Shown piece by piece: positions 1 through 6,565 of a DNA stretch of 11,208 nucleotides. The translations under genes and the position numbers were made by a program. Below the pieces are notes generated by a model. The model was not told the origin of the DNA. It did no database searches and worked only from the letters and a program-made list of their open reading frames with translations. The stretch is from contig CAYYBZ010000037.1 of the NCBI GenBank assembly GCA_964470285.1, forward strand, positions 1 through 11,208, given 5' to 3'. This stretch comes from CAYYBZ01 sp964470285 [NCBI: uncultured Oligoflexia bacterium] (GTDB lineage Bacteria; Bdellovibrionota_G; CAYYBZ01). How positions within the stretch are numbered: the first letter of the stretch is position 1; every line of letters begins with the position of its first letter.

Positions 1-34
1 ACTATGTATATAGTAGTATTCGAATTATAAATTT

Positions 35-43
35 TGATATAAT
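35..43 (+). promoter_or_regulatory. Candidate extended -10 promoter for the pseudopilin gene
   Basis: TGATATAAT contains a perfect TATAAT (38-43) preceded by the TGn extended -10 element. No good -35 hexamer lies 16-18 bases upstream, as is common for extended -10 promoters. Transcription would start near position 50, leaving a leader of about 20 bases that holds the ribosome binding site GGGAG (58-62). The region is AT-rich, so a chance match is possible. Confidence 0.42.
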
Positions 44-69
44 AAATAATACTAAAAGGGAGACTGAAT

Positions 70-762
70 ATGGGTCTAAAACCTAAAAAAGCATTCACTA
101 TGGTAGAAGTAATTATAACCCTTGTTATAGTCGCTTTGATATTCGCTACAGGCTATATGTACATGTCCGGATATCTACCAAAGCAGCGCCTTATCAGTTC
201 TACCAATTCACTTCTTACTCTGCTTATGAGGGCTCAGTCTCAGGCCCAGACAAAGGGAGCAAAATACGGTGTATCCTTTATCAAAAACGATTCGGAGGGG
301 GTTGTATATGCATGCATGTGGAAGGATTGCGGCGGAGATGTAAACAACAATTATTATCCTTCAAACTGTAATGCCGATTGCACGGTATGTTCTCAGTGCG
401 ATCTTTCATCTCTGTCAAATTGCAATTCAGCAAGCTGTAGTGAAATGCGTAATCAGAAATGGTTGAAGTTTAGAGAAGAGATAAGTCTGCTTGATTGTAC
501 GACAAATTCGGCCAATACAAACATTGAAAACCCGACAAATCCGAATCTGGATACCATCGTTTTTGATATAAGAGGATTTGCCAATAACAGATATATTGAT
601 GCCAGTAATCTCGCGGGTTTAAGGAATTTTGAAATTTTTCTTAAAAGCAATGCCGGGGTTAAGGAAATAGAGGTTAATTCTTCGGGACTTATAGAGAAAG
701 TTCCAATGGGAAATGCCGGGAACATATCAACCGGTACGGCAGGCGTATCTCCCTGTGATTAG
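70..762 (+). CDS. Cysteine-rich type IV pilin-like protein (FimT/GspH-type pseudopilin)
   Basis: This is a 230-residue prepilin-like protein. Residues 1-8 form a short basic leader. The cleavage site reads KKA|FTMVEV, with Phe at +1 and the conserved Glu at +5 of the mature protein; position -1 is Ala rather than the usual Gly. A hydrophobic helix follows (about 10-32), which anchors such proteins in the inner membrane and packs into the filament. The C-terminal part (about 160-210), with 'FDIRGF' and a closing 'SSGLIEK', resembles the beta-rich GspH/FimT domain of minor pilins. Family proteins are processed by prepilin peptidase and prime or cap type IV pili or type II secretion pseudopili. 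There are ten Cys residues: 82, 87, 100, 104, 107, 110, 118, 123, 143 and 229. The start has GGGAG eight bases upstream. No pilus assembly genes are visible in the window, so which machine it serves is unknown. Confidence 0.85.
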   Translation: MGLKPKKAFTMVEVIITLVIVALIFATGYMYMSGYLPKQRLISSTNSLLTLLMRAQSQAQTKGAKYGVSFIKNDSEGVVYACMWKDCGGDVNNNYYPSNCNADCTVCSQCDLSSLSNCNSASCSEMRNQKWLKFREEISLLDCTTNSANTNIENPTNPNLDTIVFDIRGFANNRYIDASNLAGLRNFEIFLKSNAGVKEIEVNSSGLIEKVPMGNAGNISTGTAGVSPCD

Positions 763-810
763 ATTTGGCAGGATCGGGTAATAGGTTTTATCGGCCCCTT
801 AAGAATTATA

Positions 811-839
811 TTGACCTGTCCTGTTCTATGAAGTAAAAA
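811..839 (+). promoter_or_regulatory. Candidate sigma-70 promoter for the metalloprotease lipoprotein gene
   Basis: TTGACC (811-816, five of six matches to the -35 consensus) is followed after 17 bases by TAAAAA (834-839, a weak -10). Transcription would start near 846, downstream of the TTG at 844 and just before the GGGGGA ribosome binding site at 859-864. This favours translation from GTG 868. It suggests the lipoprotein gene can be transcribed separately from the pseudopilin gene. Confidence 0.4.
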
Positions 840-867
840 TTAATTGAGGGGTAAGTCTGGGGGAAAT

Positions 868-2595
868 GTGAATAGAATGTTTTTCTATTTAACCGTTTCT
901 ATGTTCGTATGTATTTTTGTGTTTTCTTCATGCAGTGAAAACATCGTTTCGGACGTTTCTTTCCTGTCACTTAAGAATTCATCTTCAGATTCTGCAAAAA
1001 TTGAATCTGCTGAAGGTGAGCGTGAATATGTAATCGTTCCTTTTTCTGCCAATTCTTACAGCGAGGGTAACAGTCCTTCAGGTGCGCTCTCCTATGAAAT
1101 AGATTTTTCCGGCACGGGTGCGGTTTCAAGGATTTTTTCTCCTCTATCAAAAAGAGTTGATTACGGCGCAGCCGCCGATTTACTGAAGGAAGAAATCAGG
1201 AAACGCCATGAAAATCAATTTAGGGTGGACAGAAAAAGACACAATGACACAAAAATGATTCTTGAAAAAATTTCCAAAGGCCTTGAAGGTAAACCCGAAG
1301 GTTATCTACAGAGCAAATATACCAAAAAGCTTACAAAACAATTAAGACCTATCGGAAACGACGGTCGGCTGATGTCATTTTCGACAATTCAGATATATTC
1401 GCCGTTTGGTTCGAGCGAAAACCAGTTAATAACCGGAGTATTAAGGGGAACCGGAGATAATTGTGCCCTGTATGTTCACGATGATTACAACGAAGAGGTT
1501 TCGGACGGCGTTGCCTCAAGTCTTCTTAAGAGCTTTGATGAAATCACTCAGAAGAGGAACAGGGCTATTTGGGGAACCGAATCCGATATAAACGCAGACG
1601 GCGGCACTGTCATTTTTCTCTCTGACGATCTGGGAACAGGAGTTCTTGGCTTTTTTAGAACCTACGATCTTTTCCCTCAGTCAGTAATCGATGAATTTGT
1701 CTGTGCAGAAGACGGAGAACCCGCCGGCTGTGTTAAAGTCAATGAAATGGAAATCATCTTTTCGCAATACGTTCATGACAATTTCTACAAAGAACTTATC
1801 GATGCAACGCTGGCGCATGAGTATTTTCACCTGATAAACTATTCTTTAAAAACAATTTCGCGCTTTACCGATTCAGGACAAATCTATCAGGAGGATTTAT
1901 GGCTTAATGAAGGTATGGCACATCTTTCTGAAGATTTGACAGGTCACGGATTTGACTCGTTTAAAACAGCCGGTTATTACCTTGAAGAAATATCAAGGGC
2001 CTCTATAGGGGGTGACGTAGATTCGGCAATTCAAATGGGATTCGGAGACGACACTTTAGAAAGAAGAGGCGGGGCGATGCTCTTTTTAAGATATCTATTT
2101 GAACAAAAAGGCGGGGCTGATTATTCTTCTTCGGATGCCGGTAATATATCAGGTCCGGGGGCAGACTTTTTAAGAGAGCTTAATACTTCGATTTATTCAG
2201 GAGTTAATAATATTGAGAAGACTTACGGAGATAGTTTTGAAAATCTTTTCAGAACATGGCTTGCAACTTTAGTGCTTGACGGTACCGGATTAAGCGATAA
2301 TCCCGAATATAACTATGACCCCGAACAGGACGATTCTTTCACGGCTCAGAAAAGGGGGTTCAATTTAAGGGGTTCAAGAGACCTTCCAACAGGAGGTAAG
2401 GTGGATCTTGAAGGTCCTTATATGTCTTTTGAATGGTCGACAGAAGGCAGTGGAATCCGGGATTTTAGCAGCCAGGTTTACGAATCCGGGGCCGACATGT
2501 TCCTTGTTACCGTAGGAGCCGGTAAATCTCTGGATATAAAAATGCAGGGGCTAAAAAATAAGGGATTAGGAATGACCATAGTTAGAGTAAAATGA
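868..2595 (+). CDS. Secreted zinc metallopeptidase lipoprotein, M30 (hyicolysin)-like
   Basis: The protein has 575 residues from GTG 868. An N-terminal hydrophobic signal ends in FSSC, a lipobox-like site, so Cys22 would be lipidated and the protein anchored outside the cytoplasm. The zinc site is HEYFH (His317, Glu318, His321), followed 26 residues later by WLNEG, whose Glu348 is the likely third zinc ligand. This spacing and the NEG-A-x-L-x-ED pattern resemble the M30 hyicolysin-like peptidases. Residues from about 180 to 310 probably form the N-terminal lobe of the catalytic domain. The C-terminal 100 residues are beta-rich and unassigned. The start is uncertain: TTG 844 has no clear ribosome binding site, GTG 868 lies just after GGGGGA and keeps an Arg before the hydrophobic core, and ATG 877 is also possible. 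It follows the pseudopilin by 105 bases. The substrate is unknown. Confidence 0.8.
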   Translation: MNRMFFYLTVSMFVCIFVFSSCSENIVSDVSFLSLKNSSSDSAKIESAEGEREYVIVPFSANSYSEGNSPSGALSYEIDFSGTGAVSRIFSPLSKRVDYGAAADLLKEEIRKRHENQFRVDRKRHNDTKMILEKISKGLEGKPEGYLQSKYTKKLTKQLRPIGNDGRLMSFSTIQIYSPFGSSENQLITGVLRGTGDNCALYVHDDYNEEVSDGVASSLLKSFDEITQKRNRAIWGTESDINADGGTVIFLSDDLGTGVLGFFRTYDLFPQSVIDEFVCAEDGEPAGCVKVNEMEIIFSQYVHDNFYKELIDATLAHEYFHLINYSLKTISRFTDSGQIYQEDLWLNEGMAHLSEDLTGHGFDSFKTAGYYLEEISRASIGGDVDSAIQMGFGDDTLERRGGAMLFLRYLFEQKGGADYSSSDAGNISGPGADFLRELNTSIYSGVNNIEKTYGDSFENLFRTWLATLVLDGTGLSDNPEYNYDPEQDDSFTAQKRGFNLRGSRDLPTGGKVDLEGPYMSFEWSTEGSGIRDFSSQVYESGADMFLVTVGAGKSLDIKMQGLKNKGLGMTIVRVK

Positions 2596-2698
2596 AAAAC
2601 AGCATAAAAAATAACGCGTTACGTTATCCGCGTAGGGATAAACTTTTACCACTTTATGCGGAAGAATTGTCTCGATTTTTTTGAGTTTTAAAGACTAT

Positions 2699-2717
2699 CT
2701 CTCGCAATGAGAGTTTT
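2699..2717 (+). terminator. Weak candidate intrinsic terminator after the metalloprotease gene
   Basis: CTCTC (2699-2703) and GAGAG (2709-2713) form a 5-bp stem with a 5-base loop, followed directly by TTTT and an AT-rich run that reaches TTTTTT at 2728-2733. The stem is short and lies about 100 bases after the stop at 2595, so termination here is only a possibility. Confidence 0.28.
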
Positions 2718-2766
2718 AATATATTGATTTTTTGGGGGAAATCGTAGGGGACATCTTGATAACCCG

Positions 2767-2783
2767 TTGGTATGACTATTGCT
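2767..2783 (+). promoter_or_regulatory. Candidate sigma-54 (RpoN) -24/-12 promoter
   Basis: The sequence TTGGTATGACTATTGCT matches the sigma-54 pattern TGGCACG-N4-TTGCW. The GG (2769-2770) and GC (2781-2782) dinucleotides are exactly ten bases apart, as required, and TTGCT matches fully. Two of the seven -24 bases differ (TGGTATG instead of TGGCACG). Transcription would start near 2794, giving a leader of about 49 bases before the small gene at 2843. No sigma-70-type pair with acceptable spacing was found in the same spacer. Sigma-54 promoters need an enhancer-binding activator; its site was not identified. Confidence 0.5.
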
Positions 2784-2800
2784 CTATTATGGGTGTAAAA

Positions 2801-2816
2801 TGCTAAACCCTTAGCA
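2801..2816 (+). other. Leader hairpin upstream of the small acidic gene
   Basis: TGCTAA and TTAGCA are a perfect 6-bp inverted repeat around an ACCC loop. The hairpin lies inside the leader predicted from the sigma-54-like promoter and ends 14 bases before the AGGGGG ribosome binding site (2831-2836). The loop ACCC could instead pair with GGGT at 2791-2794, or with the GGGGG of the ribosome binding site (GGGT at 2834-2837), so it might influence translation. It matches no riboswitch class I can recognise. Confidence 0.35.
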
Positions 2817-2842
2817 AGAGCAAAAACTAAAGGGGGTAAGTT

Positions 2843-2995
2843 ATGAAAAATGCACATGCAAAAGCAAGATGGATTGACGAGGTAGAAGAGGTATTTGAAG
2901 AATGCAAAAAAAGCATATCCGAGGCAGTTAAAGAGTATGAATCTTCTGTAAACAATGCGATAGATGAATTAAAAATCAACCTGGAATCGGATTAG
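2843..2995 (+). CDS. Small acidic helical protein of 50 residues, unknown function
   Basis: This reading frame begins at ATG 2843 with a strong ribosome binding site, AGGGGG, six bases upstream. The 50-residue product is rich in Glu, Lys and Ala, has no Pro or Gly, and is net acidic. Hydrophobic residues recur every three or four positions (Trp10, Val14, Val17, Cys21, Ile25, Ala28, Tyr32, Val36, Ala39, Leu43, Leu47), which fits one long amphipathic helix or a short coiled coil. It has no signal peptide or membrane segment. It follows a candidate sigma-54 promoter and ends 13 bases from the convergent phosphatase gene. I do not recognise a family. The heptad pattern, the good ribosome binding site and the upstream promoter argue that the gene is real, even though it is short. 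Confidence 0.62.
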   Translation: MKNAHAKARWIDEVEEVFEECKKSISEAVKEYESSVNNAIDELKINLESD

Positions 2996-3008
2996 ACTTT
3001 AGATCGGC

Positions 3009-3971
3009 TCAAACAGTTAATTGCGGACGTTTGTTGATGTAAAGTTTCTTCGCGTGAAGGAACAAAACACCGAATCTCAGTCCGCGGTTTCTTACAGTTA
3101 TTGAGGAAGACTTTAAAATTTTCATCAATTCACTGAGAATTATTAATCCGGGGAGGAGTATGTCCGCTCTCCCCGGGGGCATCCCTTTGGTTTTCTTCAA
3201 TTCTTCAAAGGTTTTTACGGATAATTCTGTTATGAGTCTTTCCAATGATTTCTTTTTAAGTTCGTAAAAATCAATCCCGGAACTTGAGTATGCGTCAATT
3301 TGGCTGATTACCGTTGGGATTGCAGTAATAGTTCCGCCTACGCCGATTGCAGCTGAAAACTTTCTCTTTTTTACAGCTTTGACAAAGATATTGTTTACAT
3401 ACTCTCTGATCTGAACAATTTTTTTGGTGTTCAAGGGATATTTTATCCCAAAATAATCCTTAAGATACAGCGCACCTATTGGAACGGATCCGGCCTGCAG
3501 CACTTCTCTCTTTTTTGAATATACAAGCTCCGTGCTTCCCCCTCCGATGTCAACTACTAGGGTACTCTTTAAATCACTGAGCCTTATTTCTTCGGTGGCA
3601 GAGATGAAAGAAAGTTTTGCCTCAAGACCCGCTGAAATTATTCTTACGTTTAGTCCGGTTTCTTTTTTTATGGCTTTTTTTACAGCCTGTGAATTTGAGG
3701 CCTTTCTGAAAACGGCGGTACCGGTACAAATAATGCTGGAAGCTTTATACTTTTCACATTTTCTTTTAAATTTCCGTAAAGCGCGTATGCATTTTTTTAA
3801 AGGTAATTTTTTAATTCTGCCTTTTTTCTTTAAGCCCTCGGCAAGTCTTGGTACTTCAATACATTCCTCGATGATCTTAAACCGGCCGAATTTATTAAAC
3901 CGGGCCACGGTTAAAAGTACTGAATTCGAGCCTATATCGATAGCAGAAATTATTTTAGATCTGTTAAACAT
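3009..3971 (-). CDS. Ppx/GppA family phosphatase, short two-domain form
   Basis: The 320-residue protein has the actin-like ATPase fold of exopolyphosphatases and guanosine pentaphosphate phosphohydrolases. The motifs are AIDIGSNSV (residues 10-18, phosphate loop 1), VVDIGGGSTELVY (139-151, phosphate loop 2) and GVGGT (210-214). By comparison with E. coli Ppx, Glu117 in 'GLEAKL' and Asp141 match the catalytic Glu and Asp. GMPPGRADILLPGL and RGLRFGVL near the C-terminus are also typical. At about 320 residues it lacks the C-terminal HD-like domain of E. coli Ppx and resembles the short Aquifex-type enzymes. Family members release phosphate from polyphosphate or convert pppGpp to ppGpp; sequence alone does not say which. 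The start lies 10 bases after tolB with no strong ribosome binding site, suggesting translational coupling at the end of the tol operon. Confidence 0.9.
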   Translation of the reverse strand: MFNRSKIISAIDIGSNSVLLTVARFNKFGRFKIIEECIEVPRLAEGLKKKGRIKKLPLKKCIRALRKFKRKCEKYKASSIICTGTAVFRKASNSQAVKKAIKKETGLNVRIISAGLEAKLSFISATEEIRLSDLKSTLVVDIGGGSTELVYSKKREVLQAGSVPIGALYLKDYFGIKYPLNTKKIVQIREYVNNIFVKAVKKRKFSAAIGVGGTITAIPTVISQIDAYSSSGIDFYELKKKSLERLITELSVKTFEELKKTKGMPPGRADILLPGLIILSELMKILKSSSITVRNRGLRFGVLFLHAKKLYINKRPQLTV

Positions 3972-3981
3972 AGAAAGGGTA

Positions 3982-5346
3982 CTATTTTAACCTGGGAGAC
4001 CATGTAGGCATTGTGTGATTCCATTTTGAAAAAGTTATCTGGCGTTTTTCACTTCCTGCCGTTAGTTTGGTGACGTATAGCTGAAAAATTCCGCTTCTGT
4101 TGGAAGAAAATATTATAAACTGACCGTCGGGAGACCAGCTTGGATGTTCGTTGTTTTTCGAATCATAGGTCAATCTTTGAAGGCTTGAGCCGTCAGTATT
4201 CATAACAAAAATATCGTAATGGCCGTCGGTGTCCATTCCGGCAAATGCAATTTTGTCGCCTTTTGGGGACCATGCCGGGTCCACATTTCTTATTCCCTTG
4301 AAGGTTAAACGTACCGGTTTAGCTCCTGCAGAAACCTGTTTTTTATAAATATGGACACGCCCTGAACGGTTTGAGGAAAAAACAACTTCACGGCCGTCAG
4401 GAGAAAATGACGGAGAAACATTTATTGCAAATCCGCGTGTAAGTTTATTCAACCTGTTTGTTAACGGATCAAACAGGAATATGCCAACTTTGTCTTTTTG
4501 GCTGTATCCCCGTTTAGAAGATCTCTCTTCATAGGTCATGGCTATAAGATTGCCTCCGGTGTTAAATACCGGTCCTATTACGGTACCTCTTAACATATCG
4601 AAACCCTTAATGTTCTTGGTCTCTAAATCACCGATGTATAAAGATGAGCCCTTGCCGCCCATAAAAGAGGTAAAAGCGATCTTTTTGCCGTCTCTTGACC
4701 AGTCAGGGGAAAGATTTATGGATTTGTTGGAGGTGAGCTGAACTACGTTTCTGCCGTCAAGGTCCATGGCATAAATTTCCTTATTTTTTGTTCTGTTCCC
4801 TACAAAAGCGATTTTTGTGTCAAAAATACCTTCTTCACCAGTCAGCGCTCGGTATATTTCATTGGATATTTTGTGTATTGTTTCGTGAAGGCTTTTAACA
4901 TGTGTATAAAACTTTTTTGACAGTATCTCTTTCTGACTTAAGACATCGAAAAGATGAACGGAAATTGTAAGCTGATTCTTTTTGGAAAGCTCATACCATC
5001 CTTTCACCAAAGCCTGGGCATCAAGAACGGCCCAGTTTGCAAAATCAATGGATTTTGTGGTGAATCCTGATTTTTGAGGATCCTCTAAAAAGGCTTTTTC
5101 GGAAATAAATCTGAACAGCCCTGAAAATGATAAATCGTTTTTTATTATTTTTTCAATTTTATACCCTTCGGGTAAGAGTTCTTTTTTGCCCGATTGGTTT
5201 TTAAAAGGTGTTACTGCGATAGGAAATTTTTGCTCGGAAAACTGATCGACTTTGACGTAGATTTTACCGAAGCATTCTTCAGTGCCGAACAGCACAATGA
5301 AAATCAAACTAAAGAAAACCAATGTTTTGTGAATTGATTTGAACAT
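3982..5346 (-). CDS. tolB: Tol-Pal system protein TolB
   Basis: This is a 454-residue periplasmic protein. The N-terminal signal (residues 1 to about 27, hydrophobic core LVFFSLIFIVLF) leads to an alpha/beta domain (about 30-170) that recalls the TolB N-domain. A six-bladed beta-propeller follows, built of PD40/WD40-like repeats: SPDWSRDGKKIAF (213-225), SPSFSPDGREVVFSSNRSG (311-329), DPAWSPKGDKIAF (356-368), HPSWSPDGQFIIFSSNRSG (401-419) and a last MPTWSP. In known systems TolB binds Pal through the propeller and TolA through its N-terminus. E. coli TolB has 430 residues, so the length fits. An ATG 48 bases further upstream would overlap tolA by 26 bases and put charged residues before the signal; ATG 5346 has AAGGAG ten bases upstream and gives a normal signal peptide. 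Confidence 0.93.
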   Translation of the reverse strand: MFKSIHKTLVFFSLIFIVLFGTEECFGKIYVKVDQFSEQKFPIAVTPFKNQSGKKELLPEGYKIEKIIKNDLSFSGLFRFISEKAFLEDPQKSGFTTKSIDFANWAVLDAQALVKGWYELSKKNQLTISVHLFDVLSQKEILSKKFYTHVKSLHETIHKISNEIYRALTGEEGIFDTKIAFVGNRTKNKEIYAMDLDGRNVVQLTSNKSINLSPDWSRDGKKIAFTSFMGGKGSSLYIGDLETKNIKGFDMLRGTVIGPVFNTGGNLIAMTYEERSSKRGYSQKDKVGIFLFDPLTNRLNKLTRGFAINVSPSFSPDGREVVFSSNRSGRVHIYKKQVSAGAKPVRLTFKGIRNVDPAWSPKGDKIAFAGMDTDGHYDIFVMNTDGSSLQRLTYDSKNNEHPSWSPDGQFIIFSSNRSGIFQLYVTKLTAGSEKRQITFSKWNHTMPTWSPRLK

Positions 5347-5356
5347 TTCTAAACAA

Positions 5357-5362
5357 CTCCTT
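5357..5362 (-). promoter_or_regulatory. Ribosome binding site that sets the tolB start
   Basis: AAGGAG on the minus strand lies ten bases before ATG 5346. It supports this codon over the in-frame ATG at 5394, which falls inside the end of tolA. Confidence 0.65.
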
Positions 5363-5368
5363 CTAATT

Positions 5369-6142
5369 TCAGTCGAGCGGCGGTAAAAATTCAATCGTTA
5401 TCCCTTCCGTCAGAGCCTCCTCTACAAGTTTTGCCGGCGGAGGGGGAAACGGCTCAGATTTATCAATTGCCCTTATAACTGATCTGTCATAATAAGAGTT
5501 ACTTGAGCTTTTTTCCAGTTTTCTGTTTATTATATATCCGTCTTTGTTTATCTTGATTGTTACCATGACGCTTGGATCTTTGAGTTGTCTTATTACGGCT
5601 TTATTTATAACGTGCCAGTTTTCTGAAAGAATGGCTCTTAGATTTAACTGATACCGGTAGCGTTCGGCATCTATGAGGGTTCCCGATGATCCCTTCCCCT
5701 GAAGCGCACCAAGATCAAGTGCGTCGATTTTACTGTAATTGTTGGGTGCTGGTTCTCTTCTTTTATCTAGTTTCGTGTTCATCTCAGAGAGCAGTTTTGA
5801 TATTGCATTTTTATCTATTTCTCGGCCTTTTTTCTTTTTTTGTTTTTTCTCGCGCTGCTGTTTATTTTTCTTTTTCTTTTCGACAATTTTTGCCTTTTTC
5901 TTTGTTTTAACTACAGGCTTGGGGGCAACTACGGGCGGCGGAAGTTTGTTTTTTACCGCATGAAGTTTTGATTTAGGTACGGGAGCCGCCAGCATAAAAC
6001 TCAATTTGTCCGGGGGTTTTATTCTTCCGCGATTTAAGAATCTTGACTGAAAGGCAAGTCCGAAAACGATAGTGATGTGCAAAAACACGGACAAAATCAG
6101 CATCGTTTTGAATTCCATGCTTATAGGTTTTTGCTTTAACAC
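5369..6142 (-). CDS. tolA: TolA-like protein with TonB/TolA C-terminal domain
   Basis: The 257-residue protein is anchored in the inner membrane by one N-terminal helix (about 12-31). Ser18 and His22 in this helix match the SxxxH motif that couples TolA and TonB to their proton motors. A proline-rich stretch (about 66-78) and a very lysine-rich stretch (about 80-106) follow. The C-terminal domain (about 165-257) has the TonB/TolA pattern: 'LSENW', then VTIKINKDGYI, then SVIRAI and the FPPPP segment. TolA links the TolQR motor to TolB and Pal. The lysine-rich linker is short compared with the roughly 220-residue helix of E. coli TolA. Translation starts at GTG 6142, immediately after the tolR stop (TGAGTG), with GAGGAG just upstream, so it is coupled to tolR. 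TonB is the alternative name; the neighbours favour TolA. Confidence 0.85.
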   Translation of the reverse strand: MLKQKPISMEFKTMLILSVFLHITIVFGLAFQSRFLNRGRIKPPDKLSFMLAAPVPKSKLHAVKNKLPPPVVAPKPVVKTKKKAKIVEKKKKNKQQREKKQKKKKGREIDKNAISKLLSEMNTKLDKRREPAPNNYSKIDALDLGALQGKGSSGTLIDAERYRYQLNLRAILSENWHVINKAVIRQLKDPSVMVTIKINKDGYIINRKLEKSSSNSYYDRSVIRAIDKSEPFPPPPAKLVEEALTEGITIEFLPPLD

Positions 6143-6550
6143 TCACTCCTCTTGTTCCGTAATCATTCCCATGGATTCAATGCCGGCGTTTTTTGCTATG
6201 GCCATTACTTTAACTATGAATCCATACGGTATTTTTTTATCCGCCCTAAGATATATTTCCTTCTTTCTTTTTCCCTTGTATATCTCTTCAAGTTTTGCTT
6301 TGAGTGAACGTATATTTATTTTGTTTTTGTTAATGAATATCTGCTCTTTACTGTTTACAGTAAGGATGATATCCGTTTCTCTTGTTTCTATTATATTCTT
6401 GGCCTGTGTTTCCGGTATGTCGACTTCGACCCCGCTCTGAATTAGCGGAGCGGTCACCATAAAGATGACCAGTAGAACAAGCATAACGTCTACAAAAGGT
6501 GTGACGTTGATTTCCGAAAGAAGCATTTTATCGTTATTGCCGGTATTCAT
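6143..6550 (-). CDS. tolR: TolR (ExbD/TolR family) proton-channel subunit
   Basis: The 135-residue protein has a short cytoplasmic N-terminus, one membrane helix (about 18-37) and a periplasmic domain. The family signature INVTPFVDVMLVLLVIFMVT contains Asp21, the conserved membrane aspartate that carries protons (Asp23 in E. coli TolR). The periplasmic part ends in 'RADKKIPYGFIVKVMAIAKNAG', typical of the family. It pairs with TolQ to form the motor that energises TolA. GGAG lies five bases before the ATG, and the start is 15 bases after the tolQ stop. ExbD is the closest alternative; the following tolA and tolB genes argue for TolR. Confidence 0.93.
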   Translation of the reverse strand: MNTGNNDKMLLSEINVTPFVDVMLVLLVIFMVTAPLIQSGVEVDIPETQAKNIIETRETDIILTVNSKEQIFINKNKINIRSLKAKLEEIYKGKRKKEIYLRADKKIPYGFIVKVMAIAKNAGIESMGMITEQEE

Positions 6551-6565
6551 GTTAACTCCAGCTAG

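Noticed and set aside
764-780. TTGGCAGG sequence as another sigma-54 promoter after the pseudopilin gene
   Set aside because: No GC dinucleotide occurs at the required ten-base spacing after the GG.
2624-2641. TTATCC-GCGTAG-GGATAA hairpin as terminator of the metalloprotease gene
   Set aside because: It is followed by ACTTTTACC rather than a run of T, and it competes with an ACGCG/CGCGT pairing (2614-2633), so support for termination is poor.
2822-2840. AAAAACTAAAGGGGG, resembling the 3' end of preQ1-I riboswitches
   Set aside because: The compact preQ1-I stem with its C-rich loop is not present upstream, and the downstream gene is not a queuosine gene or transporter. A-rich sequence before a ribosome binding site is common.
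2654-2857. Minus-strand 67-codon frame in the spacer after the metalloprotease
   Set aside because: It overlaps the candidate promoter, leader and start of the plus-strand small gene, has no good ribosome binding site, and its product shows no domain-like pattern.
3532-3990. Plus-strand 152-codon frame opposite the Ppx/GppA gene
   Set aside because: It is a shadow of a gene with clear family motifs on the other strand and shows no recognisable protein pattern.
5347-5394. Longer tolB starting at ATG 5394
   Set aside because: It would overlap tolA by 26 bases and add a charged stretch before the signal peptide. ATG 5346 has AAGGAG at good spacing.
5686-5963. Plus-strand frames opposite tolA, rich in Phe and Ser
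   Set aside because: They are the complement of the lysine-rich tolA segment; poly-Lys codons read backwards give poly-Phe. No ribosome binding site supports them.
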